From Candidatus Schekmanbacteria bacterium (GTDB lineage: Bacteria > Schekmanbacteria > GWA2-38-11 > J061), in assembly GCA_016219965.1 (NCBI GenBank), contig JACRJM010000015.1, positions 549,963 through 613,962 of the forward strand: a stretch of 64,000 bases of DNA, read 5' to 3'. The notes beneath the pieces are model-generated. The model was not told the origin of the DNA. It saw only the letters and a program-made list of their open reading frames with translations, and searched no databases. Numbering within the stretch: the first letter of the stretch is position 1; each line of letters begins with the position of its first letter. Shown one piece after another: positions 45,793 to 54,940 of this stretch. A program made the position numbers and the translations under genes.

Positions 45793-46863
45793 TTACTTTT
45801 TTCTTGTTCTGATTATCTCAGTAGCGCCTTCAATCAGCTCACGTGCAAAATCTTTCTCTTTTATTTTTTTTACCTGTACACCATGCTTAAAAAGAATTCC
45901 AACCCCTTTTCCGCCTGCCACCCCGATGTCGGCTTCTTTTGCCTCGCCGGGCCCGTTTACAACGCATCCCATTACAGCAACAGTGAGCGGCTCCGTGAAA
46001 TGCGAAAGCGCATTTTCAACCTCTGTTGCGATTCCTTCGACATCAACCTCCCGTCTGCTGCATGTGGGGCATGAAATGACATCTACTCCCACATCCCTTA
46101 ATTTCAATGAGCGTAAAATTGTAAAGCCTGCTTTTACCTCATTTACAGGATCTCCTGTTAGCGAGACCCTGATGGTATCACCGATACCCTCATAGAGCAT
46201 TATCCCGATGCCTGCCCCGCTCTTTGTGCTTCCCGTAACAAGCGTCCCTGCTTCTGTTATGCCAAGGTGTAAAGGCGCATCGCATCTTTTTGAAAATTCC
46301 CTGTTTGCATTTATTGTTTCAAGAACATCAGACCCTTTGAGAGACACTTTGAAGTTTTTAAACCCTTCCCTTTCGCATACTTCAATGCTGCGCAAAGCGC
46401 TTTCCACCATTGCAAATGCATCAGGTTTGCCGTGCTTTTCAAGTATGTCCTTTTCTATTGAACCTGAGTTAACGCCGACTCTCATGGACCTGCCGTACTC
46501 TTTACAGCATCGGATCACTTCCCTGAATTTGTCTTCTCCGCCGACATTGCCAGGATTAATGCGCACTGCATCAGCGCCTTTTTCCAAAGCACCGATTGCA
46601 AGCTTGTAATCGAAATGTATGTCCGCAATGACCGGTATCTGCGAAGCGCTTTTAATCTCGGCGAATGCGGAAAGTGCGTCCCTGTCTTTTACTGCGACCC
46701 TGATTATCTCGCATCCTACGCCGGCAAGCTTTACTATCTGGGAAACAGTGGCTTTTACATCATTTGTATCAGTCTTGGTCATCGACTGGACGGAAACAGG
46801 TGCATCTCCGCCGATTGAGACACTGCCTACTTTAATGAGCCTTGTTTTTCTGCGGGTCTGCAT
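45793..46863 (-). CDS. ispG: 4-Hydroxy-3-methylbut-2-enyl diphosphate synthase
   Basis: A 356-residue iron-sulfur enzyme of the MEP isoprenoid pathway, converting MEcPP to HMBPP. It opens RKTRLIKVGSVSIGGDAPVSVQSMTKTDT, the IspG signature. Four-iron cluster Cys lie in SCPTCSRREVD (around 262-272) and VAVMGCVVNGPGEAKEADIGVAGG (around 305). The length is that of the two-domain bacterial form. It lies between rseP (23-base gap) and proS (28-base gap); rseP-ispG-proS is a common order. dxr, often beside rseP, is not here. No Shine-Dalgarno site is evident. Confidence 0.96.
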   Translation of the reverse strand: MQTRRKTRLIKVGSVSIGGDAPVSVQSMTKTDTNDVKATVSQIVKLAGVGCEIIRVAVKDRDALSAFAEIKSASQIPVIADIHFDYKLAIGALEKGADAVRINPGNVGGEDKFREVIRCCKEYGRSMRVGVNSGSIEKDILEKHGKPDAFAMVESALRSIEVCEREGFKNFKVSLKGSDVLETINANREFSKRCDAPLHLGITEAGTLVTGSTKSGAGIGIMLYEGIGDTIRVSLTGDPVNEVKAGFTILRSLKLRDVGVDVISCPTCSRREVDVEGIATEVENALSHFTEPLTVAVMGCVVNGPGEAKEADIGVAGGKGVGILFKHGVQVKKIKEKDFARELIEGATEIIRTRKK

Positions 46864-46886
46864 CGCTATGGTTATAATGGATTATT

Positions 46887-48569
46887 TCAGACGCCTATCA
46901 TTCGCCTGAAAAAGTCTATTATGTCGCCAAGATAGCGGCTAAAATCATTATAGAGGGCATAACCCATTATGAGCGCTATCAGTGCAAGCCCGATATATTG
47001 GGTAACAGCACGCAGCTTCTCATTAATAGGCCTCCTTATTATCCCTTCAACAAGGAAGAGCGCAATAAGACCTCCGTCTGTGATAGTGCCCAGAGGAATG
47101 AAGTTTATTATGCCGAGATTGATGCTTATGAAAGCCACGAAAGATGCAAATTCGTAAATTCCTCTCTTAGCCTGGTCTCCCGCCATCTTTGCGATAGCTA
47201 TAGGGCCTGATATTGCCTTTCCGGAAATCTGCCCTGTCACAAGCTTTCCGATTCCTTTGAACATCAAGCCCGAAAGGGTCACAGTCCGTTCTGTTGCATT
47301 TAAAAAAGCAGACGGAATAGAATATTTCTTTTCCTCTGTTTTGATGTCCGTATAACGGTTGGCAGACGCCACTCCGAGAATGCCTATCTTTATCTTGTCT
47401 CCAAGCATATCTCTTTCAGTTGTTTCACCGAGAGTCATGGCTATATCAATACGCTCATTTTTTCTCATTACAGCGATTTTCACCGTTTCGCCGGGCTTCT
47501 TTGTTATCGCCTCCAGAAATTCATCCCAATTGGAAAGAGACTTCCCGTTTAATTCTATTATCTTGTCGAATGGTTTTAACCCCGCTTTGTCAGCAGCAGA
47601 GTCTTTTACGACTTCGTCAATATAAAGATCCGTTGGCTCAATCCCAAGAAGGGCCGGAAAAGAGGATGCATCCGGAGTTGCCTCTTTCAGGAGGCTGGCA
47701 GGAATATTGATTTCAACCTTCTCAGGTTTATCATTAACCTTTCCAACCTTCTCTCTTTCTATTCCTACCGAAAGGTCCTTTCCGGATGAGAGGATATTTT
47801 CTGTTGATATATCCTCAATCTGGCTTAAAGCTTCAACCTTCTTCCCGTTTACAGATACAATGGTATCGCCGTCCTTAATGCCTGATTTCTCCGCAATTGA
47901 AGAGGCAAGGACTCCGCCAATCCTTGCTTTAAGGGCAACCGGCTTTATACCTACAAGTCCTATAGTCTTTTGCTCATTGAGTAAATCGGTTATCACCCTT
48001 TGATCAGGTATGATCTCCTTATTCATCAAATTGCCATCACGGCTTATTGTGAACATGAGAGTCTTCCCTGAGCTTACATGAATTATATTGGTGAGTTCAT
48101 CCCAGGAAGCAACCGGCGTATCATTGATTTTTACGACTTCGTCGCCGAATTTCAAACCCGCTTTCCATGCAGGAGAGTCTTTATCCACTTCGCCGACAAC
48201 TGCCTTTAAGACTGTTATCCCGCTCATATAGATTCCGGCTAGGATGAATATTGCAAAGATTATATTAAAAATAGGACCAGCTGCTGCCACCGAAAGCTTT
48301 GCAAGAGGAGACTTGCGTGAAAATGACTTTTCAGGATTTTCACATTCCTCGTCAGGTTCTTCGCCTTCGAGCTTTACATAGCCTCCGAGAGGAAGCGCAG
48401 ATATGAGATACTCTGTTTCTCCCCATTTTCTCCCGATTATTTTCGGGCCGAATCCCAGGGAAAATTTCTTAACACCAATACCATTTTTTTTAGCTACAAG
48501 AAAATGGCCAAGTTCATGTACAAAAATCAGGAGACCCAGCGCTACTATCATTGAAACCAGATATATCAT
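46887..48569 (-). CDS. rseP: Site-2 intramembrane metalloprotease RseP, with three PDZ-like segments
   Basis: A 560-residue inner-membrane zinc protease. HELGH (18-22) is in the first membrane helix, GFGPKIIGRKWGETEY follows, and the distal Asp is in NFIPLGTITDGG near 495. The periplasmic part has three PDZ-like segments: GEVDKDSPAWKAGLKFGD (around 125), ASSIAEKSGIKDGDTIVSVNG (around 220) and VVKDSAADKAGLKPFDKIIELNG (around 325). E. coli RseP is about 450 residues with two PDZ domains, so this one carries an extra unit of about 100 residues. RseP cleaves anti-sigma factors and leftover signal peptides; its substrate here is unknown. AGAAG precedes the ATG. Confidence 0.92.
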   Translation of the reverse strand: MIYLVSMIVALGLLIFVHELGHFLVAKKNGIGVKKFSLGFGPKIIGRKWGETEYLISALPLGGYVKLEGEEPDEECENPEKSFSRKSPLAKLSVAAAGPIFNIIFAIFILAGIYMSGITVLKAVVGEVDKDSPAWKAGLKFGDEVVKINDTPVASWDELTNIIHVSSGKTLMFTISRDGNLMNKEIIPDQRVITDLLNEQKTIGLVGIKPVALKARIGGVLASSIAEKSGIKDGDTIVSVNGKKVEALSQIEDISTENILSSGKDLSVGIEREKVGKVNDKPEKVEINIPASLLKEATPDASSFPALLGIEPTDLYIDEVVKDSAADKAGLKPFDKIIELNGKSLSNWDEFLEAITKKPGETVKIAVMRKNERIDIAMTLGETTERDMLGDKIKIGILGVASANRYTDIKTEEKKYSIPSAFLNATERTVTLSGLMFKGIGKLVTGQISGKAISGPIAIAKMAGDQAKRGIYEFASFVAFISINLGIINFIPLGTITDGGLIALFLVEGIIRRPINEKLRAVTQYIGLALIALIMGYALYNDFSRYLGDIIDFFRRMIGV

Positions 48570-48634
48570 GTCGTTATCTTCTTTCTGTTTTGTTTATGAT
48601 TATAACTTCTTATTACCTTTATATCCCCCTTATA

Positions 48635-49294
48635 TCAAAGAGAAGAGGAATCCACAACCTCAACTCCCTGAGACGGCGTATATATAAATTGAGAATCCGG
48701 TATCTGCTTATTAAAAACTATTCCTGTAAATGAATATTTAGACCTGTTTTCGTAGGCATCGTATATCTCGACACCTGTTATTTTGAAGGTCTTTTTATCA
48801 ATAATGAGAGAGGCGCTCTTTATATCAACGCTTTTTTCAACAGGGTCAAGAGCGAGAGCCACGATGTCTCCGCTTTCAGATTTTACGGTAATATGGAAGT
48901 TCTTTTTTATTTCCGTGAAATCTGAAAGAAGCAGCAATGCGAACTTCGACCTTCCGCCAATGCTTGCTTTTTCCTTAATGACCTGATTGTTCTCTGCTGT
49001 GTATATCCAGAGATTAACGCCATCAATGAGTATAAGCTGGGTTTCAGGGTCTTTTATCTCCCACCTGAACTTGTCCGGCCTTCTTATAAGTATCTTACCT
49101 TTGAAGGTGAAAGTCCTGTCCATTGTCCTGTTGTAAAACTCCTGACTGCACTCTGTCTCCAATGATTTTACGTCCTTATACTCCTTTTCAATGCGGTCAA
49201 GATATAGAGATGCGCTGTCCGCAAGCGCACTTAATGGGAACAGAAATAAAACCATGAGAAATAGTGAAAGCGATTTTTTTCTTTCAGTTCGCAT
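48635..49294 (-). CDS. lolA: Outer-membrane lipoprotein carrier LolA
   Basis: A 219-residue periplasmic chaperone that shuttles lipoproteins from LolCDE to the outer membrane. It has a signal peptide (KKSLSLFLMVLFLFPLSALA|DS). The mature part has the LolA hallmarks: TFKGKILIRRPDKFRWEI, PETQLILIDGVNLWIY, NNQVI, and the C-terminal VFNKQIPDSQFIYTPSQGVEVV. It starts inside the scpA 3' end (11-base overlap). Its presence is good evidence for a diderm cell envelope. Confidence 0.92.
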   Translation of the reverse strand: MRTERKKSLSLFLMVLFLFPLSALADSASLYLDRIEKEYKDVKSLETECSQEFYNRTMDRTFTFKGKILIRRPDKFRWEIKDPETQLILIDGVNLWIYTAENNQVIKEKASIGGRSKFALLLLSDFTEIKKNFHITVKSESGDIVALALDPVEKSVDIKSASLIIDKKTFKITGVEIYDAYENRSKYSFTGIVFNKQIPDSQFIYTPSQGVEVVDSSSL

Positions 49295-50003
49295 AAATCA
49301 TTATTCTTCCTAAAATGGACTCCTGCGTTACCTTTATGAGATGCAGTTTTGTCAGCTCAAGCATTGCAAGGAAAGTGATTATCATCTCCATCCTTTCTTC
49401 CATCGGTTCAAAAAGCTGCTCGATGGATAGAGATTCATTCTTCTCGAGCAGATCCATTATCCATGATATCTTATCATTGACGCTGAATCTTGTTACGAGT
49501 ATCTCCCTGACATGAACCTCTTTTGTCCTGCTTAAAATCCTTTCAAACGCCTTGATAAGGTCAAATACAGAGACCTGAAGCATTATCTCCTCTTTTTTCT
49601 CAGTATCACCGGCAGGGTTTTTCCTGCTGTACATTTCACTGAAATATGCTTCACGACCGCCAAGCTGTTTTGATGCTTCTTTAAACTGCTTGTACTCAAG
49701 CAGCTTCTGAACAAGCTCTGTCCTTGGATCTTCAATTGCTTCATCATCAGCGGATGACCGTGGCAGCAACATCTTTGATTTTATGAAGATGAGCTGTGCT
49801 GCAAGAACGAGGAAATCACCGATGGTGTTTAAATTCAACACCTTCAACATATCAACGTACTTTATGTACTCATCGAGTATAAAGGCAATAGGAATATCGT
49901 AAATATTCAGCTCATTGGTCTTGATGAGATAAAGCAGAAGGTCCATCGGCCCTTCAAATTCCGGAAGCTGGACCTTGTAATTGTTTGCATCATCTGTTGC
50001 CAT
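49284..50003 (-). CDS. scpA: Segregation and condensation protein A
   Basis: A 239-residue kleisin of the bacterial SMC complex. The N-terminal SMC-head-binding region is VQLPEFEGPMDLLLYLIKTNELNIYDIPI, and FLVLAAQLIFIKSKMLLP is the second signature. The C-terminal winged helix (TFLAMLELTKLHLIKVTQE) contacts the other SMC head. The length is normal. It shares one base with the stop of the upstream TPR gene (TAATG) and overlaps lolA by 11 bases. Unusually, it is separated from scpB by about 19 kb. Confidence 0.94.
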   Translation of the reverse strand: MATDDANNYKVQLPEFEGPMDLLLYLIKTNELNIYDIPIAFILDEYIKYVDMLKVLNLNTIGDFLVLAAQLIFIKSKMLLPRSSADDEAIEDPRTELVQKLLEYKQFKEASKQLGGREAYFSEMYSRKNPAGDTEKKEEIMLQVSVFDLIKAFERILSRTKEVHVREILVTRFSVNDKISWIMDLLEKNESLSIEQLFEPMEERMEMIITFLAMLELTKLHLIKVTQESILGRIMIYAN

Positions 50004-50743
50004 TAAAGTCCCTGCATCACGATTGTCTTGATGTTATCAGCCTTTTCTTTAGCTATCCCGCTAAGCTGAGACTCAGGGTACTCTTCAACAATCCTCCGGT
50101 AAGCTATCTCGGCGTTCTTCAGGTCTTTCTTCTGCTCATAGCAAAAAGCTATCCTGTTTAAAAATTCCTCCGGCACCATTGAGCCTTCCTTGCCGATATA
50201 GTCGTTACTATATTTTATGGCATCATCAAATTTCTTCTCGTCGACAAGTATGGTAGTCAGATTCTGGTATGCCTCGAACATTACGAGATCAGTCTTGCTG
50301 TAATCTTTTATGAAATCAAGGTAGTAACCCTTTGCTTTCTCATCTTCACCGATTTTCCTGTAGCAGTTCCCGACATAGACTTTAGACCATGCTCCGTAAA
50401 CGCTTCCTCCATAGTTTGAGATAATGCCGTTGAATCTTTCTATAGAGCTGTTATAGGAAGTCTTCGAGACCTGTTTGCTCTTTACAGCAGAAGCTGCTGA
50501 GAGGTCAGAATCCTTTCTGTATGTGTCAAGGGCTGCAAAAAAAGCGTCTGATGCTGATTTTGATTTCCCTTCGAAATAATAATAGATGCCTACTGAAATT
50601 GCTATAACCGCAACTATCCCTGCCGCCCAAATCGCGATAGCCTTGCCGTTCGTGCTTACAGCGTGCATGAATTTTTCAGGGAGGGAAATATACGGGTCTG
50701 TTATATCCCCCTTCTTCTTTCTCTTCTTAATGGGTTTAACCAA
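50003..50743 (-). CDS. Membrane-anchored TPR protein (YfgM-like)
   Basis: A 246-residue protein. It has a very basic N terminus (KPIKKRKKKGD), one membrane helix at about 35-56 (AIWAAGIVAVIAISVGIYYYF), and then a periplasmic domain of TPR-like repeats (AWSKVYVGNCYRKIGEDEKAKGYYLDFI, AYQNLTTILVDEKKFDDAIKY, NRIAFCYEQKKDLKNAEIAYRRIVEEYPES). This layout matches the YfgM/TPR_21 group, ancillary to the Sec translocon in E. coli; a specific role is not shown here. It lies 26 bases below gltX and is directly coupled to scpA. Confidence 0.83.
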   Translation of the reverse strand: MVKPIKKRKKKGDITDPYISLPEKFMHAVSTNGKAIAIWAAGIVAVIAISVGIYYYFEGKSKSASDAFFAALDTYRKDSDLSAASAVKSKQVSKTSYNSSIERFNGIISNYGGSVYGAWSKVYVGNCYRKIGEDEKAKGYYLDFIKDYSKTDLVMFEAYQNLTTILVDEKKFDDAIKYSNDYIGKEGSMVPEEFLNRIAFCYEQKKDLKNAEIAYRRIVEEYPESQLSGIAKEKADNIKTIVMQGL

Positions 50744-50769
50744 TGTTCATTCTCCTGTGTTATATAATG

Positions 50770-52173
50770 TTAGATCTTTTCAATAAATCTTTTTATTCTT
50801 TTTTCCACAGCTTCCTTGCCAATAATTTCCATTATTTCAAAAAGGCCGGGGCTGACTGTTGTTCCCGTGAGAGAGATTCTAACAGGCTGTGCTATTTTTA
50901 CAAGTTTAATATTCTGTTCAGCGCAGAGATTTTTCATGAAGTCTTCAATCCCGCTCTGTTCAAGCCGAGGGCTCTGTGAAATATATTCAAGAAGTTTTTC
51001 GAGAAGTTCTTTAACGCCCGGCTGAATCCATTTTTTCAGGTCATCTTCTTTGCAAGTGATTTCGTCCGTGAAGAAATATGAGGCGCTTTTCGCAAGCTCT
51101 ATCAGTGTCCGGCTCCGCGGCTTTAAAGCAGTCAAGATTTTCAGCATATGGGCTTTATCAGCAAGCACCGATTTCCCATATCCTTCCGCTTCAAGAAAAG
51201 GTATTGCCCTTCGTAAAAGTTCCTCTTCATTCATATCCCTTATATATATACTGTTCATCCAGAGAAGCTTTTCGGGGTTGAATATACCGGCAGATTTTGA
51301 AACACTGGTAAGATCAAATAGCTTTATCATCTCATCTATTTTGAATACTTCCTGATCCCCGGAAGACCACCCTAACCTTACAAGATAATTCATCAGGGCT
51401 TCTGCAACAAATCCCTGGTTCCTGTATTCTTCGACCGACGTTGCGCCGTGCCTTTTGCTGAGTCTTGCCTTGTCCGTACCAAGAATAAGCGGGACATGTG
51501 CGAATTTAGGAGGAGTATAACCCAAGGCAGAACATATCTGTATCTGCTTTGGCGTATTGGCAAGATGGTCTTCGCCTCTTATCACATGGTTTATACCCAT
51601 TGTCGCATCATCAACCACGACAACGAAGTTGTATGTCGGAGTGCCGTCAGAGCGCATGATTATAAGGTCATCAATCTGCTGGTTCTGTATAACGACAGTC
51701 CCCTTTACCATATCTTCTATCACTGTCTCGCCGTCCACCGGTGCCGCAAACCTTACTGAAAATGGCCCATCGCTTTCTTTGATCTCCTTGTCCCTACATC
51801 GCCTGTCATATCCCGGAGGCTTTCCCTCTGCAAGGGCCTTTGCCCGCATCCCGTCAAGCTCATCCTTAGTACAGCGGCATCTGTAGGCTTTCCCGCTATC
51901 CAATAGTTTTTTTACAGCTTCACGGTATAAGTCATAGCGTTCACTCTGAAAGAACGGACCTTCATCATAGTCAAGGTTTAGCCATTCCATGGAGTTAAGT
52001 ATTGCGTCAGTGAATTCCTGTGTTGACCTCTCCCTGTCAGTATCTTCTATGCGGAGGATAAACTTGCCTTTATGGTGTCTTGAAAAAAGCCAGTTGAAAA
52101 GAGCAGTTCTCGCGCCCCCTATATGAAGATACCCGGTGGGGCTTGGTGCAAATCTTGTTCTGATTTCAGTCAT
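50770..52173 (-). CDS. gltX: Glutamyl-tRNA synthetase
   Basis: A 467-residue class I synthetase. The HIGH-type motif is in RFAPSPTGYLHIGGARTALF (7-26), and the KMSKS-equivalent ARLSKRHGA lies near 240. The CxC...YxxxC zinc-site-like region is seen in CRCTKDELDG and YDRRCRD. VSPGLFEIMEIIG closes the anticodon-binding part. It charges tRNA-Glu, and in organisms lacking GlnRS also tRNA-Gln, which the window cannot settle. It is the first gene of the run gltX-TPR-scpA-lolA-rseP-ispG-proS and is divergent from dapL. Confidence 0.95.
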   Translation of the reverse strand: MTEIRTRFAPSPTGYLHIGGARTALFNWLFSRHHKGKFILRIEDTDRERSTQEFTDAILNSMEWLNLDYDEGPFFQSERYDLYREAVKKLLDSGKAYRCRCTKDELDGMRAKALAEGKPPGYDRRCRDKEIKESDGPFSVRFAAPVDGETVIEDMVKGTVVIQNQQIDDLIIMRSDGTPTYNFVVVVDDATMGINHVIRGEDHLANTPKQIQICSALGYTPPKFAHVPLILGTDKARLSKRHGATSVEEYRNQGFVAEALMNYLVRLGWSSGDQEVFKIDEMIKLFDLTSVSKSAGIFNPEKLLWMNSIYIRDMNEEELLRRAIPFLEAEGYGKSVLADKAHMLKILTALKPRSRTLIELAKSASYFFTDEITCKEDDLKKWIQPGVKELLEKLLEYISQSPRLEQSGIEDFMKNLCAEQNIKLVKIAQPVRISLTGTTVSPGLFEIMEIIGKEAVEKRIKRFIEKI

Positions 52174-52323
52174 CTATTTCCCTTTTCATTCATTAGTTTC
52201 AGCATTAGTTTCAGCATTTGACAAAAGCAAATCACTCATTTACTATCCGTAAAACTTTTTTGCAATATATCAGGAATGATTAGCTAATTAAAAGAAATAA
52301 TTAACCGGGAAAAGGAATCGTAA
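52174..52323. promoter_or_regulatory. Divergent gltX/dapL promoter region with a 12-bp tandem repeat
   Basis: A 150-base gap between divergently read gltX and dapL, so it must hold promoters in both directions. It contains two adjacent identical 12-mers CATTAGTTTCAG (52191-52202 and 52203-52214) close to the gltX start. I could not fix -35/-10 boxes with confidence. Confidence 0.4.
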
Positions 52324-53502
52324 ATGAGCAGAGAATTCAATGTTACATTATCTGAGCGCCTCGGTAAACTTCCTCCATACCTTTTTGCTGAACTTGACCG
52401 CTTAAAGTCAAAAGCCATATCAGAGGGAAAAGATGTCATAGATCTGGGAATCGGCGACCCCGATACGCCTACGCCGGAACATATAATCGAAGCATTGAGG
52501 AAAACTGCCGGAAACCCTGAAAACCACCGCTATCCTTCTTATATCGGGATGAAGATATTCCGCGAAGCCTGCTCCAAATGGGTGAAAAAGCGTTTCGGAG
52601 TTTCATTCAATCCTGACAATGAAGTGATCTCACTCATTGGCTCAAAGGAGGCTGTTGCAAACATTCCATTTGCATTCGTAAACCCGGGTGACACCGTGCT
52701 CATACCGAGTCCCGGCTATCCTGTTTACACTTCGAGCACGATATTCTGCGGCGGCACCCAGCACATCATGCCTCTTAAGGCGGAAAATAAATTCCTCCCT
52801 GATTTCAAAATAATCCCTGAGAATGTTTTGAAAAATGCAAAGCTCATGTTCCTCAATTATCCGAACAATCCAACATCGGTAACAGCAGAAATTGATTTCT
52901 ACAGGGAGGCTGTTGAGCTTGCGTATAAATATAACATCATAATCTGCCATGATGCAGCTTACTCAGAGACAGCATTCGGCGGATACAAAGCGCCTTCCAT
53001 ATTCAATGTTGACGGTGCGCGTGATGTTGCAATCGAACTTCATTCATTCTCGAAGACATATAACATGACCGGATGGAGGGTCGGCTTCGCAATAGGGAAT
53101 GAGAAAATAGTAGGAGGCCTTGCAAAGATAAAGACCAACGTAGATTCCGGAGTATTTCAGGCAATCCAGTACGCTGCGATTGAAGCCATGGAGAACGGCG
53201 AGAAAGATATTGAGATGATGGCGGAGATTTACTCGGGAAGAAGAAAAGTTATGGAGGACGGTTTAAAGCGCGCAGGCTTCAGCGTAACTCCAAGCAGAGC
53301 GACTTTCTATATGTGGATACCATGTCCAAAAGGTTATGACTCAAAGAAGCTCTCATCAAAAATCCTCGAAGAGGCAGCAATAGTCACAACACCCGGGGTC
53401 GGCTTCGGAGAATTCGGAGAAGGATATATAAGATTCGCACTTACTTCAGACAAAAAGCGTCTTGAGGAGGCATGCGACCGTCTTGCAAGGCTCAAACTCT
53501 AA
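52324..53502 (+). CDS. dapL: LL-diaminopimelate aminotransferase (DapL-type class I/II aminotransferase)
   Basis: A 392-residue PLP enzyme. RLGKLPPYLFAELDRLK and DLGIGDPDTPTPEHII match DapL, in particular the branch shared by methanogens and several bacterial phyla. The PLP-Lys is in LHSFSKTYNMTGWRVGFAIGN (around 238), with NYPNNPTS and HDAAYSE upstream and the phosphate-binding Arg in GYIRFALT near the end. It converts tetrahydrodipicolinate to LL-DAP in one step for lysine and peptidoglycan synthesis. A related aminotransferase specificity (for example AlaC) cannot be excluded from sequence. An AAAGGAA ribosome site precedes the ATG. Confidence 0.88.
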   Translation: MSREFNVTLSERLGKLPPYLFAELDRLKSKAISEGKDVIDLGIGDPDTPTPEHIIEALRKTAGNPENHRYPSYIGMKIFREACSKWVKKRFGVSFNPDNEVISLIGSKEAVANIPFAFVNPGDTVLIPSPGYPVYTSSTIFCGGTQHIMPLKAENKFLPDFKIIPENVLKNAKLMFLNYPNNPTSVTAEIDFYREAVELAYKYNIIICHDAAYSETAFGGYKAPSIFNVDGARDVAIELHSFSKTYNMTGWRVGFAIGNEKIVGGLAKIKTNVDSGVFQAIQYAAIEAMENGEKDIEMMAEIYSGRRKVMEDGLKRAGFSVTPSRATFYMWIPCPKGYDSKKLSSKILEEAAIVTTPGVGFGEFGEGYIRFALTSDKKRLEEACDRLARLKL

Positions 53503-53992
53503 GATTAATAAGGTTTATCTAAGCCTTGGTTCCAACTGGGGTGACAGGGCTTCGTATATCAACTCCGCAATAAAACGGATAGATAAAATTGACGGAGTAA
53601 GAATAGCCGCAGTTTCATCCAGATATCTCACTGAACCTTTTGACATAGACACCAGCGAATGGTTTATAAACTGCGCGGTTGAAATCGAGACTTCACTTCC
53701 CGCTTCTGAACTCCTTGACAAGTTCATTAAAATAGAAAGCGAGATGGGGCGTCCGCTAATCAGGAAAAAAAAGATGCCGCGGTCAATAGACATTGACATC
53801 CTTCTCTACGGGGATGATATTATTTCAACAGATTCATTGATAATACCTCATTCCGGGATGTGCAGGAGAAAGTTTGTTCTTGTCCCGCTTGCGGAGATTG
53901 CATCTGAGGCAGTGCATCCGGGTAACGGGCTTACTATAAAAGAGCTGCTCGAAAGATGTGAAGACAGGAGCAAGGTGATTAAACAGGGGTAA
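53483..53992 (+). CDS. folK: 6-Hydroxymethyl-7,8-dihydropterin pyrophosphokinase
   Basis: About 169 residues. It transfers pyrophosphate from ATP to hydroxymethyl-dihydropterin in folate synthesis. Family motifs are intact: VYLSLGSNWGDR, SRYLTEPFD, FINCAVEIET, RSIDIDILLYGDD and the C-terminal IPHSGMCRRKFVLVPLAEI. The start is awkward. No ATG is available before the first strand, so TTG 53483 (AGGAGG 12 bases upstream) or TTG 53462 must be used, both inside dapL. The chosen start overlaps dapL by 20 bases, implying coupled translation. panB follows 11 bases later. Confidence 0.9.
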   Translation: MQGSNSKINKVYLSLGSNWGDRASYINSAIKRIDKIDGVRIAAVSSRYLTEPFDIDTSEWFINCAVEIETSLPASELLDKFIKIESEMGRPLIRKKKMPRSIDIDILLYGDDIISTDSLIIPHSGMCRRKFVLVPLAEIASEAVHPGNGLTIKELLERCEDRSKVIKQG

Positions 53993-54003
53993 ATATTACC
54001 AAC

Positions 54004-54825
54004 ATGAATAATAAAATGGATAAACGCGCTGATAAAATCACAGTTTCAACAATAAAAAAGAAAAAGGCGGCAGGGGAAAAAATAATAATGCTTACCGCCT
54101 ATGATTTCCAGTTTGCACGTCTTCTTGATGAGGCAGGAGTTGACATAATTCTTGTAGGCGACAGCGTAGGCAATGTTGTACTCGGCTATGAAAACACGAT
54201 TCCCGTTACAATGGAAGATATGCTTCATCACACAAGAGCTGTAGCACGCGGCAGAAAGCATGCCTTGCTGATCGTTGACATGCCTTTCATGTCTTATCAG
54301 GTAAAGGTGGACAAGGCTTTGGTCAATGCATCGAGATTCCTAAAAGAAGCCGGCGCTGAAGGAGTGAAACTTGAAGGCGGAGCAGAATATGCTGAGACCA
54401 TAAGGAAAATCACTCAGGCAGGGATACCTGTCATGGCGCACATAGGACTTATGCCTCAGGCTGTTAACCGAATCGGCGGCTACAGGGTGCAGGGGAAGAA
54501 AGAAGACGAAGAGAAAAAAATACTCAATGATGCAAAGGCGCTTGAAGAGGCTGGCGCGTTTGCAATAGTCCTTGAAAAGGTTCCTTCAAAGCTTGCAGAA
54601 AAAGTCACAGCTTCAGTCTCAATCCCGACTATCGGCATAGGCGCAGGACCTGACTGCGACGGACAAGTCCTCGTGATATACGACCTTCTTGGCTTCGATG
54701 ACACTTTCAAACCCCGTTTTATCAAACAATATGCCAACATGAAGAATGACATCATCAGTGCAGTTTCAAAGTTCTCAGAGGAAGTGAAACAGGGAAAGTT
54801 CCCGACAAAGAATCACGGATATTGA
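54004..54825 (+). CDS. panB: 3-Methyl-2-oxobutanoate hydroxymethyltransferase
   Basis: A 273-residue TIM-barrel enzyme making ketopantoate from 2-ketoisovalerate and methylene-tetrahydrofolate, the first step of pantothenate synthesis. Motifs are IIMLTAYDFQFARLLDEAG, the metal-binding GDSVGNVVLGYENTIPVT, MAHIGLMPQAVNRIGGYRVQG (catalytic Glu region nearby in EGVKLEGG) and TIGIGAGPDCDGQVLVIYDLLG. All are standard. It follows folK closely, so a folate-dependent enzyme is co-expressed with a folate-synthesis gene. It ends just before a repeat-rich intergenic region. Confidence 0.96.
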   Translation: MNNKMDKRADKITVSTIKKKKAAGEKIIMLTAYDFQFARLLDEAGVDIILVGDSVGNVVLGYENTIPVTMEDMLHHTRAVARGRKHALLIVDMPFMSYQVKVDKALVNASRFLKEAGAEGVKLEGGAEYAETIRKITQAGIPVMAHIGLMPQAVNRIGGYRVQGKKEDEEKKILNDAKALEEAGAFAIVLEKVPSKLAEKVTASVSIPTIGIGAGPDCDGQVLVIYDLLGFDDTFKPRFIKQYANMKNDIISAVSKFSEEVKQGKFPTKNHGY

Positions 54826-54851
54826 CGTCCCAATCAGACTTTCTTTTTTTT

Positions 54852-54940
54852 GTCATTCCCTTTTTGCAGTCATTCCCATTTCTGCAGTCATTCCCATTTC
54901 TGCTGTCATTCTCATTTCTGCTGTCATTCCTATTTTTTCT
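54852..54940. repeat. Tandem array of five ~18-bp units abutting a palindromic repeat
   Basis: Five consecutive units of the form GTCATTCCCATTTCTGCA start at 54852 (17 bases), 54869, 54887, 54905 and 54923, each differing at one to five positions. The array runs directly into the palindromic repeat at 54941, whose left end is the same GTCATTCCC. The array therefore seems to have grown by copying the end of that element. An open frame across it gives a His/Ser/Cys repeat peptide that I do not regard as a gene. Confidence 0.85.
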
